From a virus, in the IMG/VR virus record IMGVR_UViG_3300037585_000076, positions 1 to 28,097 of that record: 28,097 nucleotides of DNA, one strand, 5' to 3'. Position numbers and translations under genes: made by a program. Under the pieces are notes generated by a model. It was given only the letters and a program-made list of their open reading frames with translations. It had not been told where the DNA came from and searched no databases. Position 1 is the first letter of the stretch; each line of letters starts with the position of its first letter. This document shows positions 19,631 to 27,371 of the stretch, one piece after another.

Positions 19631-20819
19631 AAAATATAATCCACTATTTTCATCTGATGCTCGTTACTTTATAATCACAGGTGGCAGAGGTTCAGGTAAG
19701 TCTTTTGCTGTTACAGTCTTTTTAACTTTACTTACAATGACTAAAGGGATAAGAATACTCTTTACTCGTTTTACAATGACTTCAGCTCACTTATCAATTA
19801 TTCCTGAGTTCTTGGAAAAGATAGGGCTGCTAGGATTTGATGAAGTCTTTAGCATTAATAAAGCAGAAGTAGTAAACACAAGCAATCAGTCAGATATTCT
19901 ATTTAGAGGAATTAGAACCTCAGCAGGAAACCAAACAGCTAGCTTAAAGTCTTTACAGGGAATAAGCACTTGGGTTTTAGATGAAGCTGAAGAGCTAGTA
20001 GATGAGAATATATTTGACACTATTGATTTAAGTATTAGAGAAAAGAACATACACAATAGAGTGGTATTAATATTGAACCCTGTTACTAAAGAACATTGGA
20101 TATATAAAAGGTTTTTTGAGGACAAAGGCGTAGAGGGTGGTTTTAACGGCTTTAAGGACAATGTATGCTATATACATACTAGCTACCTAGATAATATTAA
20201 AAACCTCTCACAGAGCTTCCTAGAGCGTATTAAGACTATAAAGCATAGAAACTTTAAAAAGTATCAACACAAAATCTTAGGAGGTTGGTTAGACAAGGCT
20301 GAAGGAGTAGTCTTTGAGAATTGGAGTATTGGAGAGTTTAATCCTGATGGACTACAGACTTCTTGTGGAATGGACTTTGGCTTTAGTGTAGACCCTGATA
20401 GTCTTACAGAAGTTGCTATTGATAAAAGAAAGCGTAAGATATATTTAAAAGAACATATCTACAAGAATGGTATTAAGTCAAATGAGTTGGCTAAAATAAT
20501 ATTAGACAAAGTAGATAATAAACTTATCATAGCCGATAGTGCAGAGCCAAGACTAATTGCAGACCTTAGACATTTAGGAGTAAACATAAAGCCTGTAAAA
20601 AAAGGAACTATTGAAAGTGGAATAACTCGTATGCAAGATTATGAATTAATCATAACTCCTGAGAGTACTAACATAGCTAAAGAATTGAATAACTACATAT
20701 ACGCTGACAAAGGTTCTAAGCTTTATGTAGATAATTATAATCACGCAATAGATGGTGTTAGGTATAATGTTATTTACCATCTAGATAATCCAAATGCAGG
20801 GAAGTATTATGTGCAATAA
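19608..20819 (+). CDS. terL: Terminase large subunit
   Basis: 403 residues from TTG 19608 (TTG 19611 is also possible); no ATG occurs nearby. The ATPase has Walker A GGRGSGKS (25-32), a likely adenine/coupling segment and Walker B VLDEAEE (123-129). The C-terminal RNase H-like nuclease has GMDFGFSVDPDS with D256, IADSAEPR with D310 and HAIDGVRY with D382, the three acidic metal ligands. It drives DNA into the prohead and cuts it. The short length is normal for compact phage TerL. The start overlaps the small subunit gene, so the two are probably coupled. Confidence 0.9.
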   Translation: MLKLILNKKYNPLFSSDARYFIITGGRGSGKSFAVTVFLTLLTMTKGIRILFTRFTMTSAHLSIIPEFLEKIGLLGFDEVFSINKAEVVNTSNQSDILFRGIRTSAGNQTASLKSLQGISTWVLDEAEELVDENIFDTIDLSIREKNIHNRVVLILNPVTKEHWIYKRFFEDKGVEGGFNGFKDNVCYIHTSYLDNIKNLSQSFLERIKTIKHRNFKKYQHKILGGWLDKAEGVVFENWSIGEFNPDGLQTSCGMDFGFSVDPDSLTEVAIDKRKRKIYLKEHIYKNGIKSNELAKIILDKVDNKLIIADSAEPRLIADLRHLGVNIKPVKKGTIESGITRMQDYELIITPESTNIAKELNNYIYADKGSKLYVDNYNHAIDGVRYNVIYHLDNPNAGKYYVQ

Positions 20820-20913
20820 AAAGGAAAGCGACCTAAGCCGCTAACCCCACAAGTTTATGAAAACAGGGCAAAGATAACATTTTAAATTAAAGCAGTAAAC
20901 TAAAAACAACAAA

Positions 20914-20930
20914 TTTCTATTATATAACAG
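20914..20930 (+). promoter_or_regulatory. Late intergenic motif TTTCTATTATATAACAG before the tail module
   Basis: The 17 bases are identical to 5263-5279. This copy lies at the end of a 111-nt gap after the large terminase and ends directly before the ATG at 20931. If it is a -10-type element the transcript would begin at or after the ATG. A leaderless transcript or another role in initiation must therefore be considered. Confidence 0.45.
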
Positions 20931-21530
20931 ATGAAAGTAAAAGTCAAAAAAGAAGGTAAAGTAAAAGAGTTCAAATTGATTAATAGTTGGGAAGATGTAA
21001 CTCTTGAAAAATGGTTGCAACTTATTGATTTTGAAACAGGTACAAAGACAGAAGAAGCAACTGAAACAATAGCAGCGTTATCTAATATTCCTAAGCAGTT
21101 AGTAAAGGAATTAGCTTTATCAGATGTGGCAGTAATAATGAGTAGGATTGCAGAGCTACAGCAAAAGCAAGATACAAAGCTAAAAAGGATAATTGAAATA
21201 GATGGTATTGAGTACGGCTTCCACCCCGATTTAGACAGCATTACAATAGGGGAGTATGCAGACTTGGAAACATTTATTAAGGGAGGAATTGAAAAGCATT
21301 TACCTGAAGTAATGGCTGTTCTTTATAGACCGATAAAAGAAAAGAAGAATGATATTTATATTATTGATGCTTATGATGGAGACATTCGGCTTAGGACGGA
21401 AGAAATGAAAAAGATGTCAGCTGAACAGGTACAAAGTGCTTTACGGTTTTTTTTTGTTTTAGGGAAGGAGTTGTCAGAGATTTTGCCATTGTATTTGATG
21501 GAGCAGCTGAAGGAAATGAAGACGCAATAG
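20931..21530 (+). CDS. Tail assembly chaperone, short (pre-frameshift) form
   Basis: 199 residues in frame 0. N-terminal VKEFKLINSWEDVTLEKWLQ and later DGIEYGFHPDLDSITIGEYA, LETFIKGGIEKHLPEVMAVL and LRTEEMKKMSAEQVQSALRF. The position between terminase and tail genes, and the slippery site near the 3' end, correspond to the lambda gpG-type chaperone that coats the tape measure during tail assembly. Frame 0 continues past the slip site for 24 more codons. The longer -1 product is listed separately. The start is ATG; no Shine-Dalgarno is present. Confidence 0.75.
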   Translation: MKVKVKKEGKVKEFKLINSWEDVTLEKWLQLIDFETGTKTEEATETIAALSNIPKQLVKELALSDVAVIMSRIAELQQKQDTKLKRIIEIDGIEYGFHPDLDSITIGEYADLETFIKGGIEKHLPEVMAVLYRPIKEKKNDIYIIDAYDGDIRLRTEEMKKMSAEQVQSALRFFFVLGKELSEILPLYLMEQLKEMKTQ

Positions 21531-21703
21531 CTTCAGAAAGTTTTGCAGAGAAGTGGTCTTGGTTTGGGGTTTTTTATCGCTTGTGCAATGCTGAAATAGT
21601 AAATTTAGAAAGAATAACGAATTTAGGACTGTTAGAGTGCTTGACTTGGTTAAGTTATGAAACAGACCTAAACTCACAAAATAAAGTAAATAGAAATGGT
21701 TAA
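20931..21703 (+). CDS. Tail assembly chaperone, -1 frameshift fusion (gpG-T type)
   Basis: Predicted join: 20931-21455 in frame 0 (175 codons), then 21455-21700 in the -1 frame (82 codons) and TAA at 21701-21703, for about 257 residues. The extension reads ...FAIVFDGAAEGNEDAIA, FAEKWSWFGVFYRLCNAEIV and LECLTWLSYETD, resembling the C-terminal T domain of Bacteroidetes phage chaperones (WxW...Y.L......LxxCLxxLxxE). The T domain recruits tail tube subunits to the tape measure. Two products from one gene with a set ratio is the classic tail-assembly arrangement. The extension ends 8 nt into the next gene. Confidence 0.75.
21447..21455 (+). other. Programmed -1 frameshift site (nine T residues)
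   Basis: Frame-0 codons CGG TTT TTT TTT GTT contain the slippery heptamer T TTT TTT (21449-21455). A -1 slip opens a frame that runs without a stop to 21703. That frame has no ATG of its own, so frameshifting is its only evident route of translation. I saw no clear downstream pseudoknot. Confidence 0.8.
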
Positions 21704-22241
21704 CAACAAGACATATAATAATGTAGTAAACACTTTACTTAGACTAGGTGAATATCACGACCAAATAAGCACAACTTCAGTTGGAGACATATATGACCTC
21801 AATCTTGAAAAGATGGAGAAGTTTCCCTTAATGCACATAAACCCTACATCAGTAACTACAGGAGACAGTCAATTGACATATAACTTTCAAATCTTTATTA
21901 TGGATATGGTTTCTGAGAAGTCAGCTTGGCAAACTGCACAACAAGCAGCTTTAACTAAGTTAGTCAATACTAAGAATAACGAACAAGAAGTATTCAATCA
22001 GACTTTAGAAATATGCACAGATATTATAGGGATGCTAAGACACAGTTCACGACAATCTTTAAGCGGAGTTAATGATATAAACGAACCTATCTACTTTACA
22101 CAAGACCAATTTACAATAGAGCCTTTCCAAGAACGCTTTGACAATTTGTGTTGTGGATATGTGTTTAACTTAGGAGTATTAGTTCAGAATGACTTTCAAA
22201 CTTGCGATATTCCTGTTAATGTAAGAGGTGCAGGGTACTAA
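21696..22241 (+). CDS. Tail completion/terminator-like structural protein
   Basis: 181 residues that overlap the end of the frameshift product. Features: YNNVVNTLLRLGEYHDQIST, VGDIYDLNLEKMEKFPLMHI, GDSQLTYNFQIFIMDMVSEK, and TLEICTDIIGMLRHSSRQSL. A DQFTIEPFQERFDNLCCGYV strand-rich end closes the protein. This resembles neck/tail-completion proteins of Bacteroidetes phages, which cap the tail tube. Order in the genome (after the chaperone) is a little unusual for that role, so a minor tail protein is also possible. Confidence 0.55.
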   Translation: MVNNKTYNNVVNTLLRLGEYHDQISTTSVGDIYDLNLEKMEKFPLMHINPTSVTTGDSQLTYNFQIFIMDMVSEKSAWQTAQQAALTKLVNTKNNEQEVFNQTLEICTDIIGMLRHSSRQSLSGVNDINEPIYFTQDQFTIEPFQERFDNLCCGYVFNLGVLVQNDFQTCDIPVNVRGAGY

Positions 22242-22315
22242 TGTTCAAGTTTAGGATAGGAAGATTAATAGTTCAAATAGGGTGGAAGAAATTTAAAATA
22301 ACAATAAAATTATAA
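22241..22315 (+). CDS. 24-residue basic microORF
   Basis: Its ATG overlaps the previous stop (TAATG). The product MFKFRIGRLIVQIGWKKFKI (plus TIKL) is amphipathic and basic. It ends 10 nt before the next ATG. It may be translated or may only maintain coupling through the gap. Confidence 0.25.
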   Translation: MFKFRIGRLIVQIGWKKFKITIKL

Positions 22316-22325
22316 TAATAAAATT

Positions 22326-22778
22326 ATGGCAGCAGATTTAACAACAACAATCACAGAGAATGTAGTGCTTAACGGCTCAGTCAGAGGTTCTACAAACACT
22401 TTAACAACAACAGGTATAGTAGATGTATTTGAAAGAATATTAACTTGTACTTACTCACAGACTACAACAGTAGCAGTATTTAATTCAACTCCTTATGGAG
22501 CAGATGGTGCTTTAGATGTAGAGAATTGTAAATACTTTAGAGTAACTAACCTAAGTGATGACCAAGATATGAAAGTAGCTTTTGTAACAGCATCTACTAA
22601 CTATCAAGTAACTGTAAGGGCAGGAGGTTCTCATATCTTATTCCAAGCTGAAGAAGCATTAATTGGTTCTGAAAATGCAACTCCTGCTTTCCCTACATTA
22701 GAAGACTTAGTTACTGTAGAGGTAAGACCTTCAGCAGCAACTGATGTTCAAGTAGAAATCTTTGCAGGTCTAGTATAA
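22326..22778 (+). CDS. Virion structural protein, tail module
   Basis: 150 residues, beta-rich and Thr/Ala/Val-rich (TTTITENVVLNGSVRGSTNT, VFERILTCTYSQTTTVAVFN, KYFRVTNLSDDQDMKVAFVT, STNYQVTVRAGGSHILFQAE, VEVRPSAATDVQVEIFAGLV). No family is recognised. The leader is A/T-rich. It shares composition with the 94-residue protein at 5788. Tail or decoration component is likely. The stop overlaps the next ATG (TAATG). Confidence 0.55.
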   Translation: MAADLTTTITENVVLNGSVRGSTNTLTTTGIVDVFERILTCTYSQTTTVAVFNSTPYGADGALDVENCKYFRVTNLSDDQDMKVAFVTASTNYQVTVRAGGSHILFQAEEALIGSENATPAFPTLEDLVTVEVRPSAATDVQVEIFAGLV

Positions 22779-23308
22779 TGAAGACAGAAGCTCTTGAAAG
22801 ATACCTTAATAGCTTTGGGAAACAAGTAGTAAACAGAGCAAAAGGAAATTTACAAAAAGCTAAAGGCGGTGGTACTAATTTAGAAAAGTCTTTAAGCTTT
22901 AAAATAATTACTTCTGCTGAAGGTTTTAGCGTTCAATTCTATATGGATAGCTATGGTACTTTTGTAGATAAGGGAGTTTCAGGGACTAAAGTAAAAAGAA
23001 GTTTTAAAGACTATAAGGGTAGGACAATTTCAAGTCCTTATAAGTACACTTCAAAGCAACCACCTAGTAGAGTGCTTGATAAGTGGATAGTAAAAAAAGG
23101 AATAGCTCCAAGAGATGAAAAAGGAAGATTTATGTCAAGAAAAAGCATATCTTTTTTAATAGCTAGAAGCATTAAGAGAAAAGGAATACAAGGAATAAGT
23201 TTCTTTCAGAAGCCTTTGATGTTAGGTTTAAAGCAGTTTGGTAAAGAAATGTTAGGAGCAGTAAAAGAAGATATATTAAATAGTTTAAGACAACAAAAAA
23301 TAGCATAA
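22778..23308 (+). CDS. HK97 gp10-like tail-completion protein
   Basis: 176 basic residues. The central motif YGTFVDKGVSGTK and the later PPSRVLDKWIVKKGIAPRDE plus KGRFMSRKSISFLIARSIKR, then KGIQGISFFQKPL, is the pattern of gp10-like neck/tail completion proteins (GxFxDxG ... Pps..i..Wi..kGi...d...r...fliar.I...Gi). It would join head and tail. It is coupled on both sides by TAATG overlaps. Confidence 0.65.
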   Translation: MKTEALERYLNSFGKQVVNRAKGNLQKAKGGGTNLEKSLSFKIITSAEGFSVQFYMDSYGTFVDKGVSGTKVKRSFKDYKGRTISSPYKYTSKQPPSRVLDKWIVKKGIAPRDEKGRFMSRKSISFLIARSIKRKGIQGISFFQKPLMLGLKQFGKEMLGAVKEDILNSLRQQKIA

Positions 23309-24693
23309 TGGCAACAACAATAGAACAAGAACCTTTATTCCCTCAAATTCCTGTTGGACAAGAGGTAATTTTTGTAGTATCAAATAGTACAATAGTAGCT
23401 ACACAAACTAATGTAAGGTTTATAGCTGATATTTATATAAGTGATACAAGCCCAACTGCTATATCTACAGCTACAATTCCAACAGCTACTTTTAAAACAA
23501 CTCCTAATAATGCAGGGGTAGGTATATTTGATTTCAGACAAGTAGTAGAAAATTATGTTAGTGCTGATAATATGGCTTACAACCTAAGTGAATATAAAGG
23601 CGTGTCTACAACTAATGACACTCCACACCCTATTCATTTAATAGATAAATATTCTAAAAATAAAAAAGCTGCTAGATGGCTAAATATACAGTTTAAAACA
23701 CAATACATAGATACAAATGGTGATATTCAGATAGACACTCCAACTAACTCACAAAATAACTATATGTTGTTTAATGGCTACTTAAAATATACTGATGTAC
23801 TTAAAATATTTAACAATGAATTTGGTTTTGATTTATCTAACTTTAACTTATCTTCTTCAACAGATAGGTTCTTAACTAATGCACCTAAAACTCAGTATGC
23901 TAACTTAGAAGATTATGGAACAATTGCATTTTTGACTCGTAGTGATAATGTAGACTACATAAAGCTAATATATAAGGATAGTGGAGGAATCCAACAAGGA
24001 ACAGAAGATGTGGATAGGACAGGTGCAAATGGAGCTTATGTTAGTCTTGGTTCAGAAATATATAATAGACTTTTGTACTTTGGTTGCTTTCCTGCTAACT
24101 TACAGAATTGGAGTAGTACTTTTCAAGCGTTAGTTTCAGGAGGTTCTATTCAAGGTGGCAGCATAGTTGTACAAGCGTTTGATGATACTGATGCTGCAAT
24201 TTCTAAAGCATATACTATTAATCTTAATTGTCCTGATACTAAAGGCTTTGAGTCTATAAGACTTTGTTGGTTAAATCAATGGGGAGTTTGGGATTACTAC
24301 ACATTTACTAAGAAGTCAATAAGAAGCGTATCAACTAAAGGCTCTACATACGAGCAATTAGCAGGGTCTTGGAATGAAGCAGCTTACAGAGTAGATAGTT
24401 ACAAAGGTGGTAAGAAAGCCTTTAGAGTAAATGCTACTGAAAAGATAAAAATGAATACAGACTTTGTAAGTGAAGATGAGAATGTAATGTTTGAAGAATT
24501 AATAAACAGCCCTGAAGTTTACATTTTAAAAGGCTTCCAATCAGACGTTAATTTCTCAGCACTTAATCAATATGTTACTCCTGTAAGAATTACTACATCA
24601 AGTTTTACAAAGAAGACAGTAGCAAACGATAAACTCATTCAATATTCTTTTGAAGTAGAAAAGAGTAAAACCCTAAGAACACAATCTGTATAA
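23308..24693 (+). CDS. Tail/baseplate structural protein, 461 residues
   Basis: The protein starts MATTIEQEPLFPQIPVGQEV and has a beta-sandwich-like N-terminal region (VIFVVSNSTIVATQTNVRFI, ADIYISDTSP, IFDFRQVVENYVSADNMAYN). The middle holds RSDNVDYIKLIYKDSGGIQQ and a Trp/Tyr-rich WLNQWGVWDYYTFTKKS segment, with a C-terminal FEVEKSKTLRTQSV. It resembles distal-tail proteins of Bacteroidetes phages by position and composition only. It overlaps both neighbours by TAATG. Likely Dit-like or baseplate component. Confidence 0.55.
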   Translation: MATTIEQEPLFPQIPVGQEVIFVVSNSTIVATQTNVRFIADIYISDTSPTAISTATIPTATFKTTPNNAGVGIFDFRQVVENYVSADNMAYNLSEYKGVSTTNDTPHPIHLIDKYSKNKKAARWLNIQFKTQYIDTNGDIQIDTPTNSQNNYMLFNGYLKYTDVLKIFNNEFGFDLSNFNLSSSTDRFLTNAPKTQYANLEDYGTIAFLTRSDNVDYIKLIYKDSGGIQQGTEDVDRTGANGAYVSLGSEIYNRLLYFGCFPANLQNWSSTFQALVSGGSIQGGSIVVQAFDDTDAAISKAYTINLNCPDTKGFESIRLCWLNQWGVWDYYTFTKKSIRSVSTKGSTYEQLAGSWNEAAYRVDSYKGGKKAFRVNATEKIKMNTDFVSEDENVMFEELINSPEVYILKGFQSDVNFSALNQYVTPVRITTSSFTKKTVANDKLIQYSFEVEKSKTLRTQSV

Positions 24694-27371
24694 TGAGTGT
24701 ACAATTAATAGTATTTCCACAGTATTTTGATGGTTCAACACCATTAAGTTCTCTATCTACTGAATTCTTTGTTGATGGTATTAATTTTAATAATATTAAT
24801 ATTTCTTCTTCAACTCAAAGTATTGCAGGAGCTTTACCTCAGACTTTTATTGATTCAAATACGTTTATGGGTATATCGTTTCTTATCGTAAACACTTGGT
24901 ATCGTTTTAGCGGTGTTGCAAGTGAAGTTGATGAAAGTTCAGGGGCTTTAAACTTTAGTCCTGATGAAGGTATTATACAGAGATTATCAAGTCTTACTTA
25001 TGGAGCTACTTATGATTTAACGCTAAACATAACAACTAATTCAACAAATCTTAAAGTATATCAATACAAAGGAGATGCATTAAAAAGTACTCACACAATA
25101 ACAGGTACGGGTTTACAGACCATATCATTTAATGCTTATTCAACTGCTGATATAATAGCAATTTATAGTGTAAACTCTACAGCTATAATAGAAAGCATAT
25201 CTTGTGGCGTATCTTTATCAACTCCAAGTGGTGTCTTTACTAATCTAAGTAATGGACAAGTAATATGCGACCTTTACGAAGATGAGGATATTCCTTTAAG
25301 TCTTTCTATTGATGACTTTAAAAATGTAGCGGAACAAGTACAGTCTTATTCAAAGGCTTTTAATTTACCTGCAACAAAAAGAAATAATAAAATCTTTGAT
25401 AATATATTTGAAGTAACAAGAACTGATACAGGACTTAACTTTAATCCTTATAAGAAAACTAAGTGTATCTTAAAGCAAGATGGCTTCTTATTGTTTGAAG
25501 GATATTTAAGACTTATAGACATACAAGACAAAGAAGGAGAAATAAGTTACAATGTTAATCTTTATTCTGAAGTTATTGCTTTAGCTGATGTATTGGCAGA
25601 AAGAACATTTAATGATATAAGTTTTGAGGAGTTAGAACACGATTATACTTACACAGAAATTAGGAACAGTTGGCAAGGATTATTAACAGTAGCTCCATTA
25701 CCTATAACGTCTTACGCTAATAATACAGGTGTTGCAGGTGCAACTACTACAAATGTTCTTAAATATCCTTTTGTAGATTGGACACATCAATTTTCAAGTA
25801 ATTCAAACGGTCCTGTATTACCTAGATTAGAAAGTGCATTTAGACCTTTTATAAAATTGAAGTATTTAATAGATAGAATTTTTGCAGCAACAGATTTTAC
25901 TTATGAAAGTGCTTTCTTTGAAACAGCAGATTTTGTAAAGCTTTTTATGGACTTTAATTGGGGTGATAATGAAAATGGCTCACAACCTGATATGTCTGAA
26001 GTTGTAGATAGAGATTACGCATTTTCAGGTAGTTCTGAATATATAAATCAGACTGCATATAATTCAGCTTCAAGAATACCATTCCAAACAGGTACAAGTT
26101 CATCTAATTGGGATAATACAAATTACAAATACACTTCCCCTGTAAATAACTTAGAAGTAGATATAGCGTTTCGAATCACATTAAGAAGTACAGCAACAGT
26201 TTCTACCTATTCAAATAATTTAAGGGTAGCTAAATTTGACCAATATGGTAATGTATTAGAAGTGTTTGCTCAAGACAACAATTCTGTAGCAGCAGGGTAT
26301 TTAAAGTCAATGACAGGGACTGCAAGTACAGTAATGCAAGTAGGAGATTACATACAAGCTCAAAGTAAAGTTATAACAGCTAATAAGATTAAGGTAGAAA
26401 CTCCTTCGGGTTCTTCTTTTCTTTCTTATTTAAATTTTACCACTAATAATAATGCAATGCAAACTTCTGTATTGTTAAATCAATTAAGAGGTGAATTAGG
26501 ACAATGGGATTTCTTAAAAGGAATTATGACTATGTTTAATTTAGTTTCAATACCTGATAAAGACAATCCAAATAATATCTTAATAGAACCTTATGGAGAT
26601 GTTTTTATAAATAATGCTGATAGTACTGAATTAGATTGGACTGAAAAGATAGACGTTTCAGAAATGAAGCTAACTCCTTTGACTGATTTAAATAAAAAGA
26701 CTATTTTTAAGTTTGTAGAAGATGAGGACGACTATGCTTTTAACGTATATAAAACCTCAACTAATCACTTGTACGGAAGCAAGAAGTTTGATGCTTCAGG
26801 TTTTACTATTCTAGCAGGAGAAGATGAAGTAGTAGCAGAACCTTTTGCAGCAACATTTGTAAAACCTTTGGAGACACAGTACTCTGACCTTATAGTATCT
26901 ACTGTTTATTCTATGAATGAAGACGGCACTTCAGTAGCTTTTGAAAACAGTCCTAGAATAATGTATGAAACCGGAATAAAGACTTTATCATCTTGCACAT
27001 ATAAAGTACCTACACAAAATGGAGTTTCAGGAGACCCTACAGAAGATGAGTTTTTGCAATTTAGCCATTTAACAAATATTCCTACAGTAGCAGTTTCTAG
27101 GGACTTTCACTTTGGAGAATGTCAATTGGGGACAAACGTAGGAAACCCTGTAAACAATAATCTATTTAACTTGTATTGGCTACCTTATTATAATGAGCTT
27201 TACAATCCTGATACAAGAATAATGGATTTAAAAGTAAATTTAAGCCCTTCAGACGTTAGCACTTTTAAAATGTATGATACTGTGTTTATTAAAAACAGAA
27301 CATTCAGAGTAAACAAAATAGACTACAAACCAAACGACTTGGCAACCGTTGAATTTATACTTATACCATAA
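24693..27371 (+). CDS. Large tail tip/baseplate hub protein, 892 residues
   Basis: This is the largest protein in the window. The N-terminal ~180 residues look like a carbohydrate-binding-type beta-sandwich (SLTYGATYDLTLNITTNSTN, GTGLQTISFNAYSTADIIAI). A second region (about 185-330) contains CDLYEDEDIPLSLSIDDFKN, QSYSKAFNLPATKRNNKIFD and KCILKQDGFLLFEGYLRLID, a pattern I associate with baseplate hub-type proteins of Bacteroidetes phages. The remainder is beta-rich and ends in SPSDVSTFKMYDTVFIKNRT and ATVEFILIP. It may form the tail tip that contacts the host. The end overlaps the fiber gene start (ATAATG). Confidence 0.55.
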   Translation: MSVQLIVFPQYFDGSTPLSSLSTEFFVDGINFNNINISSSTQSIAGALPQTFIDSNTFMGISFLIVNTWYRFSGVASEVDESSGALNFSPDEGIIQRLSSLTYGATYDLTLNITTNSTNLKVYQYKGDALKSTHTITGTGLQTISFNAYSTADIIAIYSVNSTAIIESISCGVSLSTPSGVFTNLSNGQVICDLYEDEDIPLSLSIDDFKNVAEQVQSYSKAFNLPATKRNNKIFDNIFEVTRTDTGLNFNPYKKTKCILKQDGFLLFEGYLRLIDIQDKEGEISYNVNLYSEVIALADVLAERTFNDISFEELEHDYTYTEIRNSWQGLLTVAPLPITSYANNTGVAGATTTNVLKYPFVDWTHQFSSNSNGPVLPRLESAFRPFIKLKYLIDRIFAATDFTYESAFFETADFVKLFMDFNWGDNENGSQPDMSEVVDRDYAFSGSSEYINQTAYNSASRIPFQTGTSSSNWDNTNYKYTSPVNNLEVDIAFRITLRSTATVSTYSNNLRVAKFDQYGNVLEVFAQDNNSVAAGYLKSMTGTASTVMQVGDYIQAQSKVITANKIKVETPSGSSFLSYLNFTTNNNAMQTSVLLNQLRGELGQWDFLKGIMTMFNLVSIPDKDNPNNILIEPYGDVFINNADSTELDWTEKIDVSEMKLTPLTDLNKKTIFKFVEDEDDYAFNVYKTSTNHLYGSKKFDASGFTILAGEDEVVAEPFAATFVKPLETQYSDLIVSTVYSMNEDGTSVAFENSPRIMYETGIKTLSSCTYKVPTQNGVSGDPTEDEFLQFSHLTNIPTVAVSRDFHFGECQLGTNVGNPVNNNLFNLYWLPYYNELYNPDTRIMDLKVNLSPSDVSTFKMYDTVFIKNRTFRVNKIDYKPNDLATVEFILIP

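Noticed and set aside
20829-20840. Possible hairpin (AGCG...CGCT) after the large terminase
   Set aside because: Only four pairs and no T-tract. The 111-nt gap holds the late motif at its end but no convincing terminator.
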